The notes beneath the pieces were generated by a model. That model saw nothing but the letters and a program-made list of their open reading frames with translations. It ran no database searches and was not told the DNA's origin. A DNA stretch of 64,000 nucleotides from Planctomycetota bacterium (GTDB lineage Bacteria; Planctomycetota; UBA1135; GCA-002686595), in assembly GCA_016795245.1 (NCBI GenBank), contig JAEUIA010000022.1:1-64000 (forward strand), in the 5' to 3' direction. This document shows positions 16,150 through 25,145 of the stretch, one piece after another (positions within the stretch are counted from its first letter, which is position 1; each line of letters begins with the position of its first letter). A program made the position numbers and the translations under genes.

Positions 16150-18765
16150 ATGACCGACGCCATCGCAACGCCTACGCCCAAGAAGCCTTTCAAGTGGGGC
16201 TTCGCCTCGGCCGCACTCGTGATCTTCACGATCATGATCGCGGGCCAGTTCGTGGGCACGATCATCGAGGGTCTCCGGCAGCCCGGGGAGTGGGGCGGCC
16301 GCGAGAAGCTGCTCGCGGCGGTGCTCGCGGGCTTCGTCGTTTCCAGCGCTGCTTTCGTCGTCATGCAGTGGAGCGCCGTGCTGCGCTTCTTCCGCACGAT
16401 GAACGTGGGCGTGTCCCTCGTCTCGATCTCGCTCCTGGCCGTGTTCGCGGGCGTGCTCGTGCCGCAGATCGACAACTTCGAGGATTCGACGGAGCGCGTG
16501 CCGTCGATCAGCGACATCTCCGACGACTTGTTCTACGCGTACCTGGCGTTGCCCGACGAGACCGATGCCAACTTGAGCCCGGAACAGCGCGCGAAGGCCC
16601 AAGCGCGCGCCGACGAGGTCTTGAAGGGGCTCGACGGCGATCAGCGCGCGCGTCTGCGCAAGTACCGAGCCGGCTACAACGCGTTCCGCTGGGCCGAGGG
16701 CTACTTCATCTACCACCTCGTGCATCCGTACGGGATCGGGATGCCCAAGCCCGCTCCGCTGCCCGCGCAGGTCGTCGACGGCCTGGATCGCTACGGCAAG
16801 AAGTACGGCCGCGAGGAGCGCGACAACCGCGAGAAACAGATGAAGGCGGCGTTCAACGGGCGCACCGTGTCGCAGGAGATCGGCGCCATGATCCGGCGCA
16901 ACGAGAGCCTCTTCCGCAGCGCCTTCGACATCTCCACGACGCTGCACTTGAACCGCGCGTACAAGTCGCACTGGTTCGCGACGCTGCTCGGGATGCTGTT
17001 CGTCGGAGTGTTCTTCAACACGTTCAAGGGCCGTCCATCGACCTGGATCTCGATGCGCAAGATCGGCTTCTTCACCGTGCACCTGGGTGTGATGACGCTC
17101 TTGATCGGCGGCGCGATCAGCAAGATCTACACGGTGCGCGGCATCATGCACATGGACCTGCGCGAAGGTCCCACCGATGAATTCTGGGCCTATTTCGATC
17201 GCACGAAACTGCGCGGCCTGCCGTTCCACTTGAAGCTGGACCGCTTCGCCCGGCGCGATTGGAAGACGCTCGAAGTCGGCTTCCCGGCCGAGTCGTTCTC
17301 CTCGCAGCCGCCGCAGTACACACTCTGGCCGGGCCGCAAGGTCGACCTGGATTTCGCGCCTGACGCGAAGGGCGTCGAGCGTCCGCGCATTCGGCTCGAG
17401 GTCTTGTCCGTGCACGAGCGCGCACGCGTCGAGCCCAGCGAATTGGTCGAAGGCGGCCCGGATGCAGCCGATTCGCTGGGGCCGATCGCGACTCTGTCCG
17501 TGACGACGCCGCAGTCGGACGGGACCGGCGCGAGCGGTGCGAGCACACGCAAGTACTTCCTCTCGCCCGAGCGCAGTGAACTGCGCCTGATGTTCGATCC
17601 GGCCGTGCGCTTCCGGATGTCGTCGGATTTCAGCGACGACATCGCCACGGCGCACAAACTCCTGCGCGAAGTCGACGACGGACGCGTCGGGTGGCTGCAG
17701 ATGCGCGTGGCTGCCGCTGGAGGCGTCGAGCCCATGCGCGTGCCGATCAAGGTCGGAGACACGGTGGCCGGACCGGGCGGCTATTCGCTGCGCGTGACGC
17801 GCGCGACACCGACCTTCCGCTTTGATCGCAACACGATGAAGGAAGTGATCGACGACCAGCCGATCGCCGAGCAGTACCCGTCGAATCCGGCCGTGATCCT
17901 GGAGATCACGCACAAGGACGGCGGAGTCCCCGAGGAGCGTCCGATCCTCGAGCGTCTGGACTACGAGGACGCCGGGCTGCAGAAGGGCTTCCGCTTCAGC
18001 GAACTGGCCGTCAATTTCGTGTGGGATCCGTGGAACGCGCCCGGGCCCGAGCGGCGGGTGTTTCACTGGGACAAGAGCGGACGCGCGACGATCGTCGCGC
18101 CCGACGGGAGTGCCGTGCCCGTGGCGGTCGGGACCGTGTTGCCGCTCCCTGGGGACACGCGCGTCCACCTCGAGAAGGTCATGCTCAACGCGCGTGTCGA
18201 GCGCAACATCGTGCTCGACCCGGCTGCACCCATCATCGACGGGCCGCACTTCGACTCGTCCTTCTATTCGACGGATCCGACGGGCGTGGAAGTGCGCGTC
18301 ACGACGAATCCCGAGACACCCTCCGAGCGTTCGGAAGTGGTCACGCTGGCCTCGACTGAAACGGTCTTCGCCAACTACTGGTCCTCGCCCGACAAGCGCT
18401 TCTACCTGCACTACTTCGAGAACGACCGCGCGCAGCCCTTCGAATGGCGCAGTGTCCTGTCGGTGTGGGGGCGCGACGCCAACGGGAAGCTGTCGGTGCG
18501 CGACGCGGGGTCCGAGGCCGAGCGCGAAATCCGTGTGAACGATTACTTCAAGTACGCCGGGTACAGGTTCTTTCAAACCAATGCCGTGCCGCAACTGCCG
18601 ACGTACTCCGGCATCGGAGTCGTGTACGACCCCGGCATCCCGACCGTGCTGGTCGGCATGTACCTGACCATCCTGGGGACACTGCTGGCCTTCATCCTCA
18701 GGCCCATCGCCGAGGCCTACGGCAAGAAGAAGAAGGAATCCGAGGCGCCTCCGCAGGCGGTTTGA
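16150..18765 (+). CDS. resB: ResB-like cytochrome c biogenesis membrane protein, unusually long
   Basis: An 871-residue protein with ResB-type architecture: three N-terminal transmembrane segments within residues ~15-115, a fourth at about 275-295, a fifth that reads GVMTLLIGGAISKIYTV (about 315-330), a very large periplasmic region, and one C-terminal membrane helix (GMYLTILGTLLAFIL). ResB proteins work with CcsA in system II cytochrome c maturation, delivering haem to apocytochromes. The periplasmic part here is far larger than in typical ResB (~450 residues total). The ccsA gene follows 3 nt after the stop, which strongly supports the call. Confidence 0.85.
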   Translation: MTDAIATPTPKKPFKWGFASAALVIFTIMIAGQFVGTIIEGLRQPGEWGGREKLLAAVLAGFVVSSAAFVVMQWSAVLRFFRTMNVGVSLVSISLLAVFAGVLVPQIDNFEDSTERVPSISDISDDLFYAYLALPDETDANLSPEQRAKAQARADEVLKGLDGDQRARLRKYRAGYNAFRWAEGYFIYHLVHPYGIGMPKPAPLPAQVVDGLDRYGKKYGREERDNREKQMKAAFNGRTVSQEIGAMIRRNESLFRSAFDISTTLHLNRAYKSHWFATLLGMLFVGVFFNTFKGRPSTWISMRKIGFFTVHLGVMTLLIGGAISKIYTVRGIMHMDLREGPTDEFWAYFDRTKLRGLPFHLKLDRFARRDWKTLEVGFPAESFSSQPPQYTLWPGRKVDLDFAPDAKGVERPRIRLEVLSVHERARVEPSELVEGGPDAADSLGPIATLSVTTPQSDGTGASGASTRKYFLSPERSELRLMFDPAVRFRMSSDFSDDIATAHKLLREVDDGRVGWLQMRVAAAGGVEPMRVPIKVGDTVAGPGGYSLRVTRATPTFRFDRNTMKEVIDDQPIAEQYPSNPAVILEITHKDGGVPEERPILERLDYEDAGLQKGFRFSELAVNFVWDPWNAPGPERRVFHWDKSGRATIVAPDGSAVPVAVGTVLPLPGDTRVHLEKVMLNARVERNIVLDPAAPIIDGPHFDSSFYSTDPTGVEVRVTTNPETPSERSEVVTLASTETVFANYWSSPDKRFYLHYFENDRAQPFEWRSVLSVWGRDANGKLSVRDAGSEAEREIRVNDYFKYAGYRFFQTNAVPQLPTYSGIGVVYDPGIPTVLVGMYLTILGTLLAFILRPIAEAYGKKKKESEAPPQAV

Positions 18766-18768
18766 ACC

Positions 18769-19917
18769 ATGAATCCGATCCAATCTTTCTTGCACTCGGA
18801 CATCTCGACTTCGGCCCGTTTGCTGATCGCAGTCGACGTGCTGTGCCTGCTTGGAATCGTGGCTGCGGTCGTCGCCGCGTTCGTGCGTCGATCGCGCGCG
18901 AAGCGTGGGCTGGTCGGTGCCTCGTTCGTGACGCGCCTGCCGATCCAGTTCTTGACGGTCGCGCTCGCAGTCATGGTCGCCGTCGTCGCGGCGCGCTGGC
19001 GCGAGGTCAATCACTTCCCTTCGCAGACGATGTCCGAAGTGCTGACGATGTTCTCGTTCGCGCTCTTGGGAGCGATGGTCGTCCTGCACTACGCGCTCGG
19101 CCTCGCGCGGCGCGGGGGCGGGTGGGCGATCCTCGACGACATGTTGATCCTGTTGGTCTTCGCGGGTTCGTTCGCGACGCACGCCTGGATCCGCGGTCTG
19201 TCGACCGCGCAACGTGACTTGCCGCCGGCGCTGCAGTCGTACTGGTTTCCGTTCCACTTGACCGCGTTGATCTTCAGCTACGCCACGATGGCGATCGCGG
19301 CCTTCGTGTGCCTGCTCTACTTCGTCACGCGCTTTTGGAGCGGAGTGTTCCTCGGCGGCCAGTCGAAGAAGACACAGATCCTGACGGCGGCGGCGCTGAT
19401 CCTGATCCCGTTCGTGCACATCGTCACGCTGCCGATCCTGGCGCTCTCGGGGCTGGTTTTCTGGTTCGTGGTCAAGAGCGGCAAGATGCCGCACGGCGCC
19501 GAACTCGAGAAGCTCGAGAAGAGCTTCGACGACGTGTCCTTCCGCACCTTCGCCGTCGGATTCCCGTTCCTCACGGCCGGCCTCTGGATGGGGGCCTTCT
19601 GGGCGCAGGAAGCCTGGGCCAATTACTGGGGCTGGGACAGCAAGGAGAACTCGGCGCTGATCACCTGGCTCGTCTACGTCCTGTACATCCACCTGCGCAT
19701 GTTGGGCGGCTACCGCGGCTCGAAAGCGATGTCGGTGCTCGTCGGCGGTGCGGCCTCGGTGTTCTTGACGTTCCAGTTGTTCGGCTACCTGCCCGACAGC
19801 CAGAAGAGCCTGCACCGCTACACCGACGACGGCGTGGTGCCGCAGGAAGGTCAGGCCGGTCCGGCGCCGGCGGAAGAGCAAGCCCGAGTCGAGCCCGCTC
19901 CCAAAGAAGCGCGATGA
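18769..19917 (+). CDS. ccsA: Cytochrome c biogenesis protein CcsA (ResC)
   Basis: A 382-residue polytopic membrane protein with about eight transmembrane helices and the Trp-rich haem-handling WWD motif (AWANYWGWDSKENSALITW, about residues 280-300). With ResB it forms the system II haem export and attachment complex. The gene begins 3 nt after resB and its stop overlaps the folD start. The C-terminal ~25 residues are a charged Glu/Ala-rich tail. Confidence 0.93.
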   Translation: MNPIQSFLHSDISTSARLLIAVDVLCLLGIVAAVVAAFVRRSRAKRGLVGASFVTRLPIQFLTVALAVMVAVVAARWREVNHFPSQTMSEVLTMFSFALLGAMVVLHYALGLARRGGGWAILDDMLILLVFAGSFATHAWIRGLSTAQRDLPPALQSYWFPFHLTALIFSYATMAIAAFVCLLYFVTRFWSGVFLGGQSKKTQILTAAALILIPFVHIVTLPILALSGLVFWFVVKSGKMPHGAELEKLEKSFDDVSFRTFAVGFPFLTAGLWMGAFWAQEAWANYWGWDSKENSALITWLVYVLYIHLRMLGGYRGSKAMSVLVGGAASVFLTFQLFGYLPDSQKSLHRYTDDGVVPQEGQAGPAPAEEQARVEPAPKEAR

Positions 19918-20771
19918 GCCCGGCCCGGCTGATCGACGGCAAACAGATCGCCGCAGACGTACGCAGCGAGATCAAGCGCGATGCGGCGGTCCTGATCGCG
20001 CGCGGCGTGCGGCCCTCGCTCGTCGTCGTACTCGTCGGGGACGATCCCGCGAGCCACGTCTACGTGCGCAATAAGGACAAAGCCGCGGTCGAAGCCGGCT
20101 TCGCGGTGCGGACGGTGCAGTTGTCGGCGACGACGACGCAGCGCGACCTGGAACGCGTCGTAGGTGAGTTGAACGAAGACCGCTCGGTGCACGGGATCCT
20201 GGTGCAGATGCCGCTGCCGCAGGGGCTGGATGCGCGCGCGATCATCGACGCGATCGATCCCGACAAAGACGTGGACGGCCTGACGCCGACGAACGTCGCC
20301 GCGCTCGCGCTCGGACGCGCGGGGCACCGCCCGTGCACACCTGCAGGTTGCCTCGTGTTGCTCGATCGCCACGACATCGCGCTGGAAGGCCGCGACGTGG
20401 TGGTGCTCGGGCGCTCGATGCTGGTCGGAAAGCCTTTCCTGCTGCTCGCGTTGGAGCGCAACGCCACCGTCACGATCGCGCACAGCAAGACGCGCGACCT
20501 GGCGGCAGTCGTGGCTCGAGCAGACATCGTCGTGGCCGCCGTCGGCCGCGCAGGACTCGTGCGCGGCGCTTGGATCAAACCCGGGGCGGCGGTGCTGGAC
20601 GTAGGCATCAACCGGCTTGAAAACGGACGAATTCAGGGCGATGTCGATTTCGAGTCCGCACGCGAGCGCGCAGGCTGGATCACTCCGGTTCCGGGCGGCG
20701 TCGGGCCGATGACGATAGCGATGCTGCTTTCGAACACGCTCGCCTCCGCGGCGCGCGCCGCAGGCGGCTGA
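19914..20771 (+). CDS. folD: Bifunctional methylenetetrahydrofolate dehydrogenase/cyclohydrolase
   Basis: A 285-residue protein of standard FolD length. Signatures present: YVRNKDKAAVEAG with the catalytic Lys, GILVQMPLPQGL, PDKDVDGLTPTN, the NADP-binding GRSMLVGKPFLLL, and the C-terminal TPVPGGVGPMTIAMLL. It interconverts 5,10-methylene-THF and 10-formyl-THF in one-carbon metabolism. The ATG overlaps the ccsA stop by 4 nt, so the gene is in the resB-ccsA transcript. Confidence 0.97.
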   Translation: MSPARLIDGKQIAADVRSEIKRDAAVLIARGVRPSLVVVLVGDDPASHVYVRNKDKAAVEAGFAVRTVQLSATTTQRDLERVVGELNEDRSVHGILVQMPLPQGLDARAIIDAIDPDKDVDGLTPTNVAALALGRAGHRPCTPAGCLVLLDRHDIALEGRDVVVLGRSMLVGKPFLLLALERNATVTIAHSKTRDLAAVVARADIVVAAVGRAGLVRGAWIKPGAAVLDVGINRLENGRIQGDVDFESARERAGWITPVPGGVGPMTIAMLLSNTLASAARAAGG

Positions 20772-20782
20772 CTCACGCCCAC

Positions 20783-21637
20783 ATGGTTCCGCCCTACGAA
20801 GACGAACACCGCATGCAGACCGGGATGCCGCAGTTCGTGCTGCCGCGCCTGACCAAGGTCGTGCGCCGGATCATGATCGCGAACGTGGCGGTCTTCGTGC
20901 CCTTCTTCCTGTGGTGGTACACCGAGGGCAGCATCTTCGGGCTGACGTACTTCGATGCCGTGCGTCAGCTGGGGATGGACTCCGGGCGCTGGGTCGAGAG
21001 CTTCCCGCTCGCGCCGGGCTGGCAGATCCTCACGTACGGGTTCCTGCACACGCCGAATACCGCGTGGCACCTCCTCGGCAACATGCTGATGCTGTACTTC
21101 TTCGGCACGATGCTGGAGGAGCGCCTCGGCGGACGCAGGTTCTTCCTGACGTACATGGCGGCCCAGATCGTCGGCGCGTTGTTGTTCGTCGTGCCGGCCT
21201 TCTTCGGAATGTCGGGCTCGCTCGCGATCGGGGCCTCGGGTGCGGTCTTCGGCGTGATGATCGCAGCCGCAACGCTGTTTCCGAATCAGCGCGTCTTCAT
21301 CTTCTTTATCCCGGTGAAGATGAAGTGGCTCGCAATCGGCATCGTCGGGCTCGAAGCCTTCGCGGCGCTCGTCGATTTCAAGCAAGGCTCGGACGGCATC
21401 GCGCACCTCGTGCACCTCGGCGGGGCCGCCTACGGATTCCTGGCCGTGCGCTTCGGATTGATCCAGAAGGACCCGATCCAGATCCTCGAGCGCAAGCGCG
21501 CCGTGATGCAGGTCGCGCGTGAGGCCGACGACGAAGTCCGCATGGATCGCTTGCTGGAGAAGATCCACTCCGAGGGGATGGCCGCCCTCACGCGCTCCGA
21601 GAAGGAATTCTTGAAGCGCATGTCGTCGCGGCGCTGA
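20783..21637 (+). CDS. Rhomboid-family intramembrane serine protease
   Basis: A 284-residue polytopic membrane protein. Rhomboid landmarks: the HLLGNMLMLYFFG helix (His 97, Asn 100), the catalytic serine in GASGAVFG (Ser 152), and the partner histidine in AHLVHLGGAAYG (His 211). About six transmembrane helices are followed by a ~60-residue cytosolic tail of basic and acidic helices. It cleaves membrane proteins within or near their transmembrane segment; its substrate is unknown. The gene starts 11 nt after folD and is probably the last gene of the resB-ccsA-folD transcript. Confidence 0.92.
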   Translation: MVPPYEDEHRMQTGMPQFVLPRLTKVVRRIMIANVAVFVPFFLWWYTEGSIFGLTYFDAVRQLGMDSGRWVESFPLAPGWQILTYGFLHTPNTAWHLLGNMLMLYFFGTMLEERLGGRRFFLTYMAAQIVGALLFVVPAFFGMSGSLAIGASGAVFGVMIAAATLFPNQRVFIFFIPVKMKWLAIGIVGLEAFAALVDFKQGSDGIAHLVHLGGAAYGFLAVRFGLIQKDPIQILERKRAVMQVAREADDEVRMDRLLEKIHSEGMAALTRSEKEFLKRMSSRR

Positions 21638-21647
21638 GGCGCAGTGA

Positions 21648-21676
21648 TTGTCCGGGGTTTTCGGACCCTGTAGACT
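21648..21676 (+). promoter_or_regulatory. Candidate sigma-70-like promoter for the 21770 gene
   Basis: TTGTCC (21648-21653) and TAGACT (21671-21676) are separated by exactly 17 bp, the best -35/-10 pair I find in the window. Transcription would begin near 21683, leaving a leader of roughly 87 nt before the ATG at 21770. Confidence 0.5.
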
Positions 21677-21769
21677 GATCGCCCTTCACCTGAACGCGGG
21701 GCTCCAACCGGTTCACCCGCACGCTTCGAGGTGCAGCAGAAAGGCCGCGCGCGACTCGCGCGCACCCCC

Positions 21770-23815
21770 ATGAAATTCCACCGGATCCTCTTCGCGCTCA
21801 CCTTCGCCCTGCCGCTCGCGCTGGTCCCGTCCGGCACGGCGCGCGCATTCGCAGAGCCCCTGGTCGCGGTCCTCGGCGCTCCGGACGCGGCGTTTCGCGA
21901 GAAGTTCAAGAAGCTGATGGAGAAGGACCAGAAGTCCGACATGGAGAAGCTCGTCAAGAGCGAGAGTTCTCATGCGTCGGCCTGGATCAACCGCGCCAAC
22001 GAGATTCTCTTTGCGCGCCCGGACGATCCCGAGATGGGGCCGTTCCTGGAGCAACTCACGCTCGCCTGGAATGCGGCGCAGAAGACCGCCTACCCCGAAA
22101 AGCAAAAGGCCTACTTCGACGGCCTCACCGGGAACAACAAGGACGACCGCGTCGATCTACGTCGCCGCTTCGACAAGGTGATCGGTGAGTTCGAGAGCAA
22201 CGCCGAAAAGAAGGATGCGTACCTGTACACGCAGATGATCGAGGAGATGGAGATCCTCGGCTTCGCGTTCGAGCAGATCGGCGATCAATACTTCGCCTCC
22301 GAGATGTGGCTCGTGTTCGCAGCCTGCCACGACGAGGAACTGCGCGGCCCGGGCGCGGATACGAAGCGCACCATCGCGAGCCTGGAACGCGCGATCGCCG
22401 CGCGCGCGAAGCTCGAGTTGACGGACGACAAGAAGGAGGCAGCCGAGAAGCGCAAGGCCGTGCTCTCTGCGAAGAGCGGCGCGAAGCCTTCCGCCGACGC
22501 GCCCGGTGAGGGCCCGACACCGACCGCCAATCCGATCAACGTTCCGCTCACATTCGACATGCTCGCGAGTCCGGACGCGTTTCAGCGCCCCAACTACCAC
22601 GCCGACGATTTCTTCGTGCTGTGGCGCAACGTCGGGCTCAAGGGCAACGACTCGAGCGCCACGCTCGAGGGATTGACGGACGGGCCGAACTTCTATCGCC
22701 TGGGAGCGGCCGACGTGCGCATCGATGCCGACGGCGACGGCAAGGCGGACGGACCGAACGACATCAAGGTCATGCTGACGGGCTCCGTCCTGCCGGTGAA
22801 GCTCAGCCTGGGGACGGGTGCGGCGGCACGCCCGTGGGCCTTCTTCGCGGTGACGGCCGGCCAGCAGGAGCTGTACCAGGGCATCCAGGTCAACATGTCG
22901 CCGACGGACAACCAGCTCGTGCTCTACGGGCTGTCGGCGGCGAGTCTGACGGGGACCCTCGACGGGCAAGCGATTCGGATCATCGACGATTCGATGGATG
23001 GTGTGTACGGCAGCGTGCCGCAGACCTACGGCTTCGTCGGTCTGACGAAAGGCTTCTACCAGCCCGACGTGGACTCGTTCGTGGTCGGCAACTCGAAGCG
23101 TGCGCGCCCCTGGAGCGAGATCGCGGAGGTCAACGGCAAGTGGTGGAAGTTCGACATGGGCGTGACGGGCGAGAAGATCAGCGCGACGCCGATCAAGACC
23201 GACACGGGGCTCCTCAAGCTCGAGTTCAAGGGCCCGAACGCACCCAACTGCTTGATCATGCGCGGCACGGACAAATTGAAGGACAGCTTCTTCGACATCA
23301 CCGAAGCCGGCTCGAAGGGCGTACAAGTGCCTGTCGGTCGCTACACGCTGTACTACGGTGAGATTCGCAAAGGCAAAAAGCGCCAGATGGAGAAGTGCGT
23401 CATCGTGCCGCCGAAGAGTGCGATCAATTACGACGTGACGAAAGGCGGGACGACCGTGGTCACCCTCGGCGCGCCCTTCGGTTTCGACTTCACCTATCGC
23501 TACGAGGAGAACAAGCTCACCGTGGTCGGACAGAGTGTCGTCGTCACCGGCTCGATCGGCGAACGCTACGAGCGCCCGTGGCAATCCGTCGCGCACCCCG
23601 AGGCCGGTTGGCGCAAGAAGGGCGCGAAGAAGGCCGCACACACGTCCAAAATGCCGCCCGCGATGGGCTACGACAGCATCGAGAAGCACGGCTGGGAATC
23701 GGCCTGGTTCCCGCTCGACCACGAGATGGAGGTCAAGGGTGCGGATGAGGTCGAGGTTCAGCTCATCGACAAGAAGCACGACCTGTTCGGCAAGGTCGAA
23801 TCAGACTGGAAATAA
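21770..23815 (+). CDS. Large secreted protein of unknown function
   Basis: A 681-residue protein with a clear Sec signal peptide (FALTFALPLALVPSG, cleavage near ARA). The first ~200 residues after it are Lys/Glu-rich and helical. A Pro/Ala linker follows, then a ~430-residue predicted beta-rich region. That region contains a Ca-binding-like Asp loop, DADGDGKADGPND, of the kind seen in EF-hand or dockerin loops, though only one is present. No catalytic motif is recognised. The ATG at 21770 directly precedes the signal peptide, which decides the start. The next gene, serS, lies 11 nt downstream. Confidence 0.75.
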   Translation: MKFHRILFALTFALPLALVPSGTARAFAEPLVAVLGAPDAAFREKFKKLMEKDQKSDMEKLVKSESSHASAWINRANEILFARPDDPEMGPFLEQLTLAWNAAQKTAYPEKQKAYFDGLTGNNKDDRVDLRRRFDKVIGEFESNAEKKDAYLYTQMIEEMEILGFAFEQIGDQYFASEMWLVFAACHDEELRGPGADTKRTIASLERAIAARAKLELTDDKKEAAEKRKAVLSAKSGAKPSADAPGEGPTPTANPINVPLTFDMLASPDAFQRPNYHADDFFVLWRNVGLKGNDSSATLEGLTDGPNFYRLGAADVRIDADGDGKADGPNDIKVMLTGSVLPVKLSLGTGAAARPWAFFAVTAGQQELYQGIQVNMSPTDNQLVLYGLSAASLTGTLDGQAIRIIDDSMDGVYGSVPQTYGFVGLTKGFYQPDVDSFVVGNSKRARPWSEIAEVNGKWWKFDMGVTGEKISATPIKTDTGLLKLEFKGPNAPNCLIMRGTDKLKDSFFDITEAGSKGVQVPVGRYTLYYGEIRKGKKRQMEKCVIVPPKSAINYDVTKGGTTVVTLGAPFGFDFTYRYEENKLTVVGQSVVVTGSIGERYERPWQSVAHPEAGWRKKGAKKAAHTSKMPPAMGYDSIEKHGWESAWFPLDHEMEVKGADEVEVQLIDKKHDLFGKVESDWK

Positions 23816-23826
23816 GGTACGCCTAC

Positions 23827-25107
23827 GTGCTCGACATCAAATTCATTCGTGCGCATCCCGACGTCGTCCGTGCGGGTGCCGCAAAAAAGCGCATCGCGTG
23901 CGACATCGACAAGATCCTGGCCCTCGATCGCGAGTGGCGCGAGATGACGGTGGAAGTCGACTCGCTGCGACAGGAACAGAAGAACGCCAGCAAGTTGATC
24001 GGCGCGGCCGCGCCCGCGGATCGTCCACGACTCGCGGAGGAGCAGAAGCAGAAGAAGGAACTGCTCAAGCAGCGCGAAGCAGCGGTGGAAGTCCACTACA
24101 AGGCGCTGCACGAACTCCTGCTGCGCGTGCCCAACGTACCGGCGGAAGAAGTGCCGGAGGGCAAGGACGACAGCGAGAACGTCGAGATCAAGCGCTTCGG
24201 AACGCCGCGTACCTTCGACTTCGAGGCGCGCGACCACATCGCGATCGGTGAAGCGCAAGGCTGGCTCGACGTCCTGGCGGGGGCGCGCATCGCCGGGTCG
24301 CGCAACTACTTCCTGAAGGGCGATCTCTCGCTCCTCGAAGGCGCCGTCATGCGCTACGCGCTCGACCTGATGGTCAAGAAGGGCTTCATGCCGCTGTCGG
24401 TGCCGACCCTCGTGCGCAGCGAGATCATGGTCGGCACGGGTTATTTTCCAGGCGGCGAAGACCAGGCCTACCGCTGTGACGAGCGCGATGATCTATGCCT
24501 CGTCGGAACGTCCGAAGTGCCGGTGACCGCGCTGCACCAGGACGAAATCATGAACGCCGCCGACCTGCCCAAGCGCTACGTCGCGCAGTCTTCCTGCTAT
24601 CGACGCGAGGCGGGCACGTACGGGAAGGACACGCGCGGCTTGTACCGCGTGCACCAGTTCCAGAAAGTCGAGCAGGTGATCGTCGACGTCGCCGACGCCG
24701 AGCGCTCGCTCGCGCACCATCACGCGATCGTGGCGAACGCGGAGGAAGTCCTGCAGGCGCTCGAGTTGCCGTACCGCATCGTCAACGTGTGCGGCGGAGA
24801 TCTGGGACAGCCGCAGATCCAGAAATTCGACATCGAGACCTGGATGCCGTCGCGCGGGAATTATGGCGAGACGCACAGCGCCTCGCGCTTCCACGACTTC
24901 CAGGCACGCCGGCTGAACATGCGCTACCGCACAGCGGAAGGGACGGTGCACGTGTGTCACACGCTGAACAACACCGTCGCGGCCAGCGTGCGCATGCTCA
25001 TCGCGCTGCTCGAGAACCACCAGCGCCGCGACGGAACGGTCTACCTGCCGCCGGCGCTGCGTCCCTACATGGGCGGTCGCGAGGCGATCGGTCGTCCGAT
25101 CGCCTGA
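23827..25107 (+). CDS. serS: Seryl-tRNA synthetase
   Basis: A 426-residue class II synthetase of normal length. The N-terminal tRNA-binding antiparallel coiled coil covers about residues 25-110 (VDSLRQEQKNASKLIG). The catalytic core has motif 2 (CYRREAGTYGKDTRGLYRVH) and a motif 3-like segment ending in LLENHQ. It charges tRNA-Ser, and tRNA-Sec if that is present. Translation starts at GTG 23827, giving the canonical MLDIKFIRAHPD N terminus. The upstream gene encodes an unrelated secreted protein. Confidence 0.96.
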   Translation: MLDIKFIRAHPDVVRAGAAKKRIACDIDKILALDREWREMTVEVDSLRQEQKNASKLIGAAAPADRPRLAEEQKQKKELLKQREAAVEVHYKALHELLLRVPNVPAEEVPEGKDDSENVEIKRFGTPRTFDFEARDHIAIGEAQGWLDVLAGARIAGSRNYFLKGDLSLLEGAVMRYALDLMVKKGFMPLSVPTLVRSEIMVGTGYFPGGEDQAYRCDERDDLCLVGTSEVPVTALHQDEIMNAADLPKRYVAQSSCYRREAGTYGKDTRGLYRVHQFQKVEQVIVDVADAERSLAHHHAIVANAEEVLQALELPYRIVNVCGGDLGQPQIQKFDIETWMPSRGNYGETHSASRFHDFQARRLNMRYRTAEGTVHVCHTLNNTVAASVRMLIALLENHQRRDGTVYLPPALRPYMGGREAIGRPIA

Positions 25108-25145
25108 ACCCGGGCACGCCCTGGCCTCACACGCCGCGGATGCGA

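Noticed and set aside
16045-19881. 1278-codon minus-strand frame opposite resB and ccsA
   Set aside because: Very long, but its composition is typical of antisense to GC-rich genes; resB and ccsA motifs on the plus strand are unambiguous.
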